A stretch of DNA of 64,000 bases. It comes from Heterotrichella gracilis. Lineage: Eukaryota; Sar; Xanthophyceae; Tribonematales; Xanthonemataceae. The stretch is from positions 1 through 64,000 of the forward strand of contig JAULBX010018414.1 in assembly GCA_032358255.1 (NCBI GenBank), written 5' to 3'. The position numbers and the translations under genes were made by a program. Shown one piece after another: positions 25,485-34,779 of the stretch. The notes below the pieces were generated by a model, which saw only the letters and a program-made list of their open reading frames with translations, had not been told where the DNA came from and did no database searches. Numbering within the stretch: position 1 is the stretch's first letter; the number at the start of each line of letters is the position of its first letter.

Positions 25485-27846
25485 TCACGCCTTGTCTGTC
25501 ACAAACCCCTTCACCCTGTCCAGCCAGTCCATGTACTCGCGCTGCTCCTTGTCCTCCACCAGGTTCACCAGGTAGCCGCCCAGCTGGGGGCCAATGCCGC
25601 GCTCCTCAAGGAAGTTGACAAACTCGTACTGCAGGTTCTCGTCAAGCTCCTCGTACACCTGCGAGGGGGGCATGATAAATTGAATGTGGCCCATCATCAA
25701 CATCTCAAATCCACACACCATCATCATCATCATTCATCATCATCTCACATCCACACTGCAGTCGGGCATGGACCGTACATGGGAAGCAAGGATGGGAAAC
25801 CACCCCCACCATGCATTATCATGTAATGCTGTACCAATGACATGTGGTCATGAGGTGCATCCCCAGGCTTTAGGTTCACCACAGGCAGGGCAGACAATGG
25901 CATTCTGCCACCAGCAGTATCCTTTCACAGGATAGACAGGCTGAGTCCACCGACGCCATATGTTGGAATGCACAGGCTGGGTCCACGTCTTACCGGTCCT
26001 GTGTAGATGTCATCGTCTGTCTCCTCCCCACAGGGTGTCAGCCTGACATCCCGGATCTGCATGTATGATCCATCACTTTGGCACTCAAACCTGCAGTGGG
26101 AGAGGGCGGGTGAGTGAATAGGCGGGTGCACACGCCGGCAGAGTAAGGGGCAAGGTTCCTCTGCATTGCAATATACATAGGCATATTGTTTGGAATTTGA
26201 TTCTTTGTTGTTGGTCATGATCTATAACCATGTCGCTTGAGTAAGAGCAATGATTACCCATCCAGCGCCTTGTCCTGGTGTACCATGGCACATGCAACCT
26301 CCATGAACATGCGCCCTGGTCTAGACCCATGCTGATCCTCACAAGATCCGTAGCTTGCTCCCGGCACATACAAGCGTATACATCCAAACTGCAAAGGGGC
26401 GCCCTGAACTAGATCCCATGGTGCTTGTTCACCCAGTTCCTAACTTCTTGTGTACTCATGCATGCGGAATTGAGTCAACAGCAGCGCAGAGTACCGTGCC
26501 GCTGGCTGGAGTGCACCCTTGAGAATCTATTTGTGATTAATAGACACTCTTGATACCCCTTCGCAGTTCCGGGGATGACACAGCGACCGCCTGATCAAAG
26601 CGGAGTCTCTGTGTGCGCGCATGACCCTTACCCCAGTGACTGCTCCCCCTTGGTGATCTCCACATTGAACACCACCCCAACATCCACTTCCAGCGGGTCT
26701 GGGTTGTCATCGGCGCCCACTGGCTCCACCTCCGCCTCCTCATCGTCGTCCTGCATGCGCCACATCGGTGTAGTCAGGGCCTGTGGAAGGCGTTGAAAGG
26801 GTCCATGTACAGGAGGGGAACCTGTGTCCAAGTGGACCTAGGAAGCAATGCTGCTGGCAGCAGATTGCCATACACCACTGCTCCTGGCGCTAATTCAATA
26901 CCCGGTGGAAGCGCTATGTATGTATAAAGTAGAGCAGGGCGTGATGATGATAATGATGGGAATGATGCAGGCCATGATGATAAATGATGGAGGTGATGGT
27001 GATATGCTATTGATGTGGTAAAGGTCACCCTCTACAGAGCCGGCAAATGGCGAGGTGCTAAGGCGGGGTGTAGGGCCGACAGTGCAGCACGGCTGCTCCA
27101 GCCCGCACCTGGTCATACACACTTGCAATGACTGTGATCTTCTCCCCCTTGTACTCACGGGTCAGAATCAGCTCGGCGTTGCCTGGTGTTTCCGTCAGGG
27201 TGAAGGGCTTTGGTGGGCCAGTGACCACGTCCTGTGCAAGCCAGGTGGGTGTCAATACAAGGGAGGTGGCCAGCTGGTCTAGAAGTGGGAGTCAATGCAA
27301 ACCCTTATGCAACCGCATCCCATAGGTGTCTTCGGTGAATGCGGCTGTGTCACAACTGTTGCACAGGCTTATGAAAAACCAGGTGCAAAACTAGACGGCT
27401 GTGGTGTAGTAACGCATGCAGTTGGCCCGGTGCCCGAGCCACAATTACTGACTAAAACACGAACTGGCATGAACCCAATGCTGCACATCATGGGCAAAGA
27501 TAGGCGTTGCAGTCCACAGACCACAGCTGGGCTCTCTGGGTGGTGGGCATATGTGATGACTAATACTGGGCAATGTCGCATTGGCGCATTGCTTTACCTC
27601 AGGCCTCTCAAAGTTCTCCTTTTCGTAGTCCAGCTCCTGTTGGAGCACGCCCTCCAAGCTGGCGGTAACAGGCGACGTGAAGAAACACCGTGATGGGGTG
27701 TTTGCCTTAGGCAAGGTGCGTGATGCAACTGGCATCAGGCTCCGGCACGCCAAGCTGAGAGTAGAGCTGCTGCTTATTGTTCGTGCGTTCCCAAAGATAC
27801 CGGTAGCTCTTGGAAGAGCCATCTTGCACAAGTGTCGAAGGGCCAT
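25485..27846 (-). CDS. MAM33: p32/C1QBP (MAM33) family mitochondrial matrix protein
   Basis: Exons 27846-27598, 27231-27109, 26750-26632, 26090-25994 and 25658-25485 give 253 residues. Residues 1-60 are rich in Arg, Ser and Ala with almost no acid (MALRHLCKMALPRATGIFGN), a mitochondrial presequence. SLEGVLQQELDYEKENFE starts the domain, an acidic loop DDDEEAEVEPVGADDNPD sits in the middle, and the C-terminal helices read DENLQYEFVNFLEERGIGP and LVNLVEDKEQREYMDWLDRV, all diagnostic of the family. These proteins form acidic trimers in the matrix and support mitochondrial translation and respiration. Introns hold cat/atg microsatellites. A second partial copy of the last exon lies at 33.0 kb. 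Confidence 0.92.
25680..25755. repeat. CAT trinucleotide microsatellite in MAM33 intron 4
   Basis: Two runs of imperfect cat/atc triplets flank a short break. A related imperfect gat/atg tract lies in another intron of the same gene at about 26938-27010. Confidence 0.8.
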
Positions 27847-28432
27847 TGCTCTGATAAATGAAATGGCAGTTTTGCTTCAGATGCCTTGGCCGCCACGGGT
27901 ATATTCTATTTGCACAATACTATGTGGATAGCTGCACTTTTCATACACCTCCTTTTGCTATTACCCACGTCAGACCAGTACACCACTAACGAGTACACAC
28001 TTTCGGTTCTGGAAACGACCAACGAAGTGGGTGACCTTGTGCTTCTGTCGCTTGATAGCCCGCCACCTGGCGGACAGTTTTGCATGCATGCATGCATGTG
28101 CACTTTGACACACATGCACTGGCCTGTGAACAAAGCGCATTTTTTCCTAGTTGGAGCTTTGTGAACCTACTCTCCACGCCGAGCACGCTCGCCCAGCTGG
28201 ACACTGCTCCGCATGCATGCAGAACCACACAGCCCAAGCACCGTGTGCTGCTGCCCACTGGTGGTATGTGTGCCCCGTGCCTTGCAGTGCTAGCCTGAGA
28301 GTATAACGACTATCGTTTGAAGGGTCGTTTCCTCAGATCCAAATTTCTCCGCGTAACAGACCTCCAGAAGCGGGGCAGCCCCCAGCAGCCAACAACAAAC
28401 GACCCTGCCATCAACAGGGCCAACGTCAGAAG
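27847..28432. promoter_or_regulatory. Divergent region, MAM33 and DUF4864-like gene, with duplicated 5' block
   Basis: This 586-base region lies between opposite start codons. It contains one copy (about 28066-28200) of a block found again at 31946-32115; both lie upstream of a plus-strand gene. Shared words include ggacagttttgcatgcatgc, cactggcctgtgaacaa and gctttgtgaacctac. I take it as a duplicated promoter or 5' leader. Confidence 0.6.
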
Positions 28433-31367
28433 ATGCACTTCAACGTGCAAAACGTGTGTCATATGACTTCAAGCCTGCTGGTTTTGCTACCCAAGGTGCC
28501 AAAACCTTCAGCCAAACAGCGCGCCTGCCCATTCACGTCTAGCAGCAGCAGCCAGACACACCATAGGCTATCCCGTCACGGTCCATCGGGTTCCAGGACA
28601 AACCGTACAGTATGCTACTGTGACAGCAAACAGCAAAGGCACACAGCGGGTGGGAGCAGCCCAATGCCACCCGCAGAAGTTGTGCTTACATGCCTACCAT
28701 TGCTGCGCAAGATGGACGTCCCTACGTGAGTACAGCACCCCCAACGTAGCCTGTACACATGTCACCCAGCATCAGCCACACACTTTTTAAGTTACACCAT
28801 CAAGGCATGACCAGCGTCCTCATAAAATGTCAGCACGCTTTTCTCCTGCATATACCCTCCTGGAGGGCAAAACGACATGCACTGCGGGTCTATATGCACC
28901 AACGGAAGCTATTGGTCAGGGTGTGATGACAAGCCCCAGAGGGTGTTTCTACGCGTTTGCTTCTCTCCTGCACGAGTAATGACCGCATGTGGCGCAGTGA
29001 ATTAAGGCTTGATTAATATTGATTTATGTGGATTAAAGTATAGCAGGGCACCTGCCACCCACAGGTTGCTGGAATATTTTGACCTCCGGCGAGCGCACCA
29101 GCAGCCCAGCCTCCAGGTTGCTATTGGTAGCGCGGTGGTCAGCGAGGAAGGGCCCCTCACCACCTTGGCAGGTCAGGCGCATGTGCAGCACCAGGTTGCA
29201 TCATCGCCGTGCAAGGATTGGCACCCTTGACACCACTCCACTCATCACCTTGTATGCATGTATTGTAGTGTCGGCACACAGTGTTGCAATGTTTGGTAGA
29301 TAGTGCGCATACGCCTGCAGTGTCACACGCCCACCAGGTTGGGATCCGTGACCATTACCACCCACCCACCCACCCACCCACACCACCCACCCACCCCCAG
29401 GGATGGATCCATTTGCATCCCTTTGTGAGCAAGTTGCCGCTGCTTCAGTTGCCGGCTTGTGGACTTTGTTGCCAAGCACTGTGGGTGATGCATCTTTTAT
29501 CGCTCCAACCCAGCCACACATTCACTGCAGGTTCTCTGGATGTGGCTGCGCGCCGCTGCATGCCTGGCCACCTCCTGCGGCGCTGCCAGCTGCTGAGTGC
29601 TGTCCAACTGGCAAACCAGTGGCAGGTCAGGGTGGCGATAACAGCCCGCGCAGGGGAGGAAGCCGTGTTTCTGTGGACCCTAATCAAACCCTGCAGGGCG
29701 CCTGAGAGTCCTGACAGTGAGGAGGGGTGCTGGAGTGTCGAGAGCGTGGTGCGAGATGTGTCGTGTGACTTGCCGCTGCCGACGACGCCTCACCCCAGGC
29801 AAGCAGATATTTCCTGGTGTTGCAATTCGTCCGGCTCGTACTCAGCGCTTTAGTGTGCTGGACTGGTTGGCTGCGCATGCAGATATATCTGCTGTGCAGG
29901 GTGGTGCGGCCGGCAACCCTGCCGGCAACCCGGCAACACTGCCGGCAACCCACGGCCCAGCAAAGGTTGTTTGAATGTGATCCCTCATTGCGTTCATGCT
30001 CGTGGCTGTCGCTAATGCATCCACGCACCCAATGAAACCTCCCCTCACACCTTCTCAGGCATGCAATCCTGAACCACTAAAGCTTGGGAGTGACCTACCC
30101 ATGATGTGATCCCTCATTTGCGCAGCCGGGAGCACCGTGATCGTGCCCTTCTGCAACCCGCCCCAAACTATTTCCCTTCAAGGGTCAATACACCATCCCA
30201 CAATGGTAGCAATCTTTTCAAACAAAATCAGCACCCCATAAGCGTGCTTGAGCAGTACGACATTCCAACGGTGGTGCATGTATTCTCCCTCGCAGGCACT
30301 CCCCCGAGGCAGTTGTGAGGGCACAGCTGCTTGCGCTTCAACAGAACGATGTCCACCTGGCAGCCATCTTCAACAGCTGGCCGCACAGCCTGCCCGGACC
30401 GCAGAGTTGGGGCTACCACCACCACATGCTGCAGCGGCTGCTGGAGCAAGCGCCCTACAGCCTGCTGGTGGGCCACTCACAGGTACCGTAAGGGTACCGT
30501 AAGGGTACAGTTAGGGTACAGTAAGGGGGCAGTAAGGGTGTGTCTGGCACAAGTGGCCACAATTATACGGCGTCGGTCTTGGTTTTCAGGTCTAGGGTTT
30601 AGGGTCTAGGGTTCAGCCCCAGAGCAGTGGCTATCACCACCACATGTTGCAGCGACTGCTGGAGCAAGAGCACTACAGCCTGGTTGCGGGCCATCCAGTG
30701 GTGGGGTGTGACTGGCACAATGGGCCACGATGGAGCATATGCATTGTAAATGTCATTTTGGCCTTGCAGGTGCAGCCAAGCGTGTATAGTGTAAGTGTAA
30801 TGCGCATGTGTCCACCATCTGCTTGCATGAAAAGCCAGCGCATGGCTGTGCATGCCTGTGCATCAGCGCATGCCTTCCCGTCGTGGGAAGCTGTGCAAAT
30901 GAAACTCTGTGCAGGGTATACTCTGACATGAGTTCAGACACGTTAGGCGCGATGGCCTTCAGCAGTGAGTAACTGCATCAATCCACACCAATAAATGTGT
31001 GCCATACACTACAGAATCTGCAGTGGTCCTACATAGCACCCAATGCTATGTGATGTAGTTATCTGGAAGTTGGGGAAAATTTTGATTGGGCGGCACAACC
31101 CTGCCAACACTCACAGGCTGTCCTCATGCCTTATGTTATTTTCATTTTTCATCACATTGGAGCTTCCGATAGCATTGAACGCAGCTGTGTCCTCCCATGC
31201 AGGCCACTCTGAGCGTCGCTGCCCTGCCCAGCCAGAGGCGCTTCCTACAGGAGGTGGTGGTGGGGGGCGGGCAGCCGCCTGTGGCAGCAACATTCGTTTT
31301 CAGCCTAGGCCTGCAGGCCAACGGGTGCTGGATGGTGGAGGAGATCGCCTGCGGCCCTTTGCACTGA
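28433..31367 (+). CDS. Two-domain DUF4864/NTF2-like protein, likely plastid
   Basis: Exons 28433-28725, 29065-29171, 29531-29798, 30296-30482 and 31203-31367 give 339 residues in one frame. The third intron starts with GC (ccag then gcaagc), and only this donor keeps the phase. Residues 1-75 are Ser/Thr/Arg/His-rich and transit-like. Two repeats follow. The first opens MPPAEVVLTCLPLLRKMDVP and closes EGCWSVESV; the second opens SPEAVVRAQLLALQQNDVHL and closes NGCWMVEEI. The P-x-x-V-V-x3-L-x2-L-x3-D-V opening is typical of DUF4864 proteins, relatives of the SnoaL/NTF2 fold, whose function is unknown. Family assignment is by pattern only. An echo of exon 4 lies in intron 4. tgtaa words follow the stop at about 110 and 135 bases. 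Confidence 0.65.
29340..29400. repeat. CCCA-rich microsatellite in DUF4864-like intron 2
   Basis: A run of accc/ccca tetranucleotide units. It lies well upstream of the ctgcag acceptor at 29530. Confidence 0.8.
29907..29953 (+). repeat. Tandem CCGGCAACN repeat in intron
   Basis: About four copies of a unit near nine bases (ccggcaaccc and variants) lie in the GC-AG intron of the DUF4864-like gene, about 110 bases after its donor. Confidence 0.7.
30615..30735 (+). repeat. Exon echo: copy of DUF4864-like exon 4 end and its intron start
   Basis: The first 80 bases match 30398-30480 (ggctaYcaccaccacatg, ctgctggagcaag, ctacagcctg) at about 84 percent by eye. Further on, gtgtgactggcacaa matches gtgtctggcacaa at about 30540, so the copied unit crosses the exon-intron border. 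A tract of tagggtt words (30595-30614) sits immediately before it. The splice donor of the echo is damaged. Confidence 0.8.
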
Positions 31368-32151
31368 TGTTCCCATCAGGCACAATTGATTTGCTTCTGA
31401 TTAATGATTTGTTATGTGCTGTAGCCCCCCGCGCCCGGCCAGACTGCTGCAGCATGTCCAGCAGGAAAAGCCAGATGTAAAGCCTGGAGTGTCACAGCAG
31501 GTGTAAACTCTGCTGGGTCTAGCCGCTACCAGCCGCACGCGCCGCAGACTTGATCAATCCTCCAGCTTCCCCCACCCTCGGGACGCTTATTCTGACTAAC
31601 AATTTATTTTATTAGGCTATGCCTTGTGTTTCTCGTTTTCATATTTGGCATGTGTCGAGGTGGAGCACGCCCTGTTTTGTACACATGTGTGTGTTGTGCC
31701 TGGCTGTCATGTGGGCGTTTCCTTCCTTTCTCCTTTGTTCTGGCCCAGACTTTGGACTGAGGCCTTTGACTGATCCGTGAAGGCGTTCCCCAGAAATGTA
31801 TTTTACATTTAAAACTATATTGGTGCAAAAAGGTGCTGGCCGCAGTGGCACCTTTTTGCAACCAAGGGGCTGATAGGAGGACTTCAATACCGTATTTGTG
31901 GTGTATTCAAATGCCGAGGAAAGGCGCACTTACCCGTTTGAGACTGTGTCAAGGGGCGGACAGTTTTGCATGCATGCATGTGCACGCACATTGACACAGT
32001 TTTGCATGCATGCATGCACGCCTTAATAGCGCACTGGCCTGTGAACAACGCACGTTTTAACGCTCCTTTTAAAGTGGGGCTTTGTGAACCTACACTGCAC
32101 GCCGAGGACGCTCGCCACAAACCTGGTCTTGTCTAGGTTTATTCGACAGCC
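31368..32151. promoter_or_regulatory. Intergenic with second copy of the 5' block
   Basis: After the DUF4864-like 3' flank, 31946-32115 repeats the block at 28066-28200, with an extra internal copy of the gttttgcatgcatgc segment. It ends with cgccgaggacgctcgcc (cgccgagcacgctcgcc in the first copy) shortly before the next start codon. Confidence 0.6.
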
Positions 32152-32762
32152 ATGCAGTTTGTTTTATCAAGTTTATGGCATCAAGCCTGCAAGAGCAGTT
32201 CCAGCACAGGCCAGGTCGGCTGCCTTGCGTGCCCGCAGCTTGCAGGGGTCCTTCAGGTCCTTCCAGGGTGCGGCGCTGCCCAAACCATGCCGTGCTGCTA
32301 AGAGGTTGCGATAGGTTCAGCAGCTGCAAGCCCTGGACCAGTGCCAGCAGGCACACCAGGGACCGACAAGCAGCCAGATGACTCTCCCGACCACAAGGTT
32401 GGCTGTCTAGGACCTATATAAATCAACCAGAAGCTGTCAAGTTTGCTCAATTGTTGGCCACCCCCGGCCCCTGCACACTGCACCCTCTGGTGTAGTGCGT
32501 TGTAGTACTGAACAAAGTTTGTTCACAATGGGCTGCCGAACTGCACCACAAGCGTGTTTAATTCACGACCCAGTTGCTGGATTACGACACTTGTAGTATT
32601 TCAAGTTGGTGATTGAGGGTTTCAATATGGCAGTGGCTGAAGTGGAAGAACCGCGCCGTGTTGTTCTGGGACTGGCTTGCCTACCAGTTCTTCTGGCCGT
32701 TCGTAGCCACCCTTCACTTCTTTGCAATTATTTTCATAACGGTCTTTTTCTTCGGCTACTGA
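32152..32762 (+). CDS. Small single-pass membrane protein, 5' end uncertain
   Basis: The last exon, 32634-32762, follows atggcag and encodes WLKWKNRAVLFWDWLAYQFF, then a hydrophobic span (VATLHFFAIIFITVFFFGY) and a stop. A preceding exon ending at 32397 (aag then gttggc) is open and Pro/Gly/Ala-rich (GSAAASPGPVPAGTPGTDKQ) and joins in phase. The N terminus could be Met at 32152 (MQFVLSSLWHQACKSSSSTG) with a short intron near 32215-32304, but that acceptor is weak. A total near 95 residues is my best guess. I do not recognise the family; an organelle inner-membrane subunit would fit the Trp/Phe-rich tail. The gene follows the second copy of the duplicated 5' block. Confidence 0.5.
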
Positions 32763-33010
32763 GGTGAAGGTAAGTCTCTGCTGTGGGACAAATGTCGATG
32801 CCACGGTGGACGTGCATCTATGGATATGCACACCTATGTTCATGGCGATGACGCCATCTTTACAAGATGCACATATTGTTTTGACAGTAGCATCGAGAGA
32901 GAAGGCATGCCTCACACGACTGCTGGAGGGGCATTGCTTGTGCGTGATGCAACCTCCCTTTCCTTGTAGGTGTAGGAGGTGCTTAGCGGGAACTCTCAGC
33001 AAGTTTCTTG

Positions 33011-33121
33011 TCAAGTTTTCTGGATGAGCGCGGCATCGGCCCCCAGCTGGGGGCGCACCTGGTGAACCTGGTGGAGGATGAGGAGCGGCGCGAGTACATG
33101 GACTGGCTTGCGGGGCAGTAG
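33011..33121 (+). pseudogene. MAM33 C-terminal fragment
   Basis: Thirty-six residues ending in a stop closely match the end of the MAM33 protein coded at 25.5 kb: FLDERGIGPQLGAHLVNLVE against FLEERGIGPQLGGYLVNLVE, then EYMDWL in both. The fragment ends sooner (AGQ, stop). No splice acceptor directly precedes it and the rest of the gene is absent, so it is read as a stray duplicated exon end. It lies on the opposite strand to the full gene. Confidence 0.8.
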
Positions 33122-33713
33122 GCGTGAAAGGGAGGGAGGGAGGGGTTGTGTATGGGAGGGGTGGGGCAGGGGTGCTTGGGAAGGGGAGATGGAGGGGTGG
33201 GTGTTGGAGGTCATGTGAAAAGGGGGAGCTCACGGCGAGGCTTTTGGGCTGTGCATTGCTGGAAGGTGAAAGTGGGTCAGGTCGAGGGTTTGGGAGGTAC
33301 GATGCCATTTTAATTTTAAGGAGACACTTTGCGGATAAGGAGACACTTTGCGGATAGCTTGTTATTGGGATAGCTTGCAAGGTTGCTAGTGAAGAAATAA
33401 ACATCGTAACAGTGGAATATGTCATAGCCTGTAACGCTTACCCCAGCCATATGCTTTACACAGCGGCAAAAATGAGAGGGGCGGTCCCCCCTGATCTGTA
33501 CAGCTTGCAGGAACTGAACCACGAGTTCCATTGTGGGTGTGGAGGACCCACTGGGGGCTGGGACAGGGACACTGGTGCCCAATGCCATGTCGAGCTTGGC
33601 GCATGTCATGTGATTTTATGGACATACCATTTGGTATGGCATATCAGTAGTGTTTATGTGTCATTTGCGTACCGTACTAGTGAGAATGCATTGCTCATAA
33701 ATAATTAAAATGT

Positions 33714-33785
33714 GCCTGCGCAGAGGCCTGCGCAGTATCGAATTTAATTGGTTCACGGCTGCGCAGTAGCCTGCGCAGTGTCGAA
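33714..33785. repeat. TGCGCAG cluster, period near 43 bases
   Basis: Two copies of a unit containing cctgcgcagt-tcgaa followed by AT-rich sequence, with further tgcgcag words between them. Confidence 0.65.
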
Positions 33786-34175
33786 AATAATCCAAAGAGC
33801 TGGAGTGGCCAATATTTAAAGTTTGAAGTAAATTGTGCATAGACACGAAACCCTAAACCCTTTTTGCATGTATACGTAGATCTGCACCTGTTTGTGGCTA
33901 GCCTGTAACTTGGCAGGTAAGCGCATTCTTTCAGAAAGGAAAAGAATCGCTTCTGCAATTGGGTGCATAACTACAAGGCAGCATAGTCCACAGGATACAT
34001 AATATATATATGTTGTCATGCTCTAAGTGATTAGGGTATGAGAGGTGGTATTTATCCCTGGTTGTGCGAAAGAAAAAAAGAAAAGTGTGCGGGGTTGGTG
34101 ATAATCACCTGCATACCTGCGCACCTCATGCTACAGGCTGCAGGGTGGCACTGCAGTTAGTACTACATGCAGTAT

Positions 34176-34335
34176 AGGGTGTGCAATGGGGTACGCAGTG
34201 GCAATATTAATTGCGGTTTTTGGGTGCGCAATGGTGTGCGCAGTGGCAATATTAAATCGGTATGTGGTGCGCAGTAGGGTCGCAGTGGTATTATTAATTA
34301 GGTTTCTTGAGGGTGCGCAATGGGTTCTCACTAGT
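34176..34335. repeat. Tandem array, period about 43-46 bases, 3.5 copies
   Basis: Each unit reads tgYgcaatgg, then cgcagtggcaatattaa or a close variant, then a G/T-rich tail. GC-rich and AT-rich halves alternate. The tgcgca core is shared with the cluster 450 bases upstream. Confidence 0.75.
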
Positions 34336-34779
34336 ACGGTATAGCGTGGTTGAACGCTGGGCAAAATCTTGGTTGAACCGCTGCCCCCGGAACACAGCGC
34401 AGCAACAGGAAATAGAATAGCAACAAACAATTAAGTTATATTGCATCCCATCCTGCCTGACCCCCTGGCTGACGTTTTTCAGTTTCACAAAACCCTTCTT
34501 TAGGGTTTTGAGTCGTGGCAACCCTATCTTTTTATCTGTGCAAGGGGGCGGGCCCTGGAGACACAAGGGTTCGACGGCTGGAAGAAGAAGGTTTGCACAA
34601 CCTGAAGGCGTGTCTTTGCAGCATAGTCCCATTCCTACCCACTTTTGACGCTCTTTGCGCCTGGTATTGTGAGTGGGTGTAGAAACATCGGCGCCCACCA
34701 TTCGCCAGTCTCTGCTGTACACAACGTAGCCCACTGCATGTGACATATCACAGGGCACTTTGCAAAGGCACGAGGCAAG

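Larger units (their letters stand above)
33122..34779. other. Gene-poor stretch with two TGCGCA-rich arrays
   Basis: A G-rich flank (33122-33260) follows the MAM33 fragment. Two tandem arrays lie at 33714-33785 and 34176-34335 (see repeats). Several open frames exist but none has family or splice support. Confidence 0.5.

Noticed and set aside
18480-31506. tgtaa words as polyadenylation signals
   Set aside because: Some lie at plausible distances after stop codons (18483, 31476, 31502), but others are missing where expected, so they are mentioned only as weak hints.
33412-33708. 98-residue open frame between the MAM33 fragment and the arrays
   Set aside because: No recognisable features, no acceptor or donor, and it runs into a repeat cluster.
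34540-34600. gggttcgac-like word suggesting a tRNA T-arm
   Set aside because: No acceptor stem, D-arm or anticodon arm can be fitted around it. No tRNA, rRNA or CRISPR array was found in the window.
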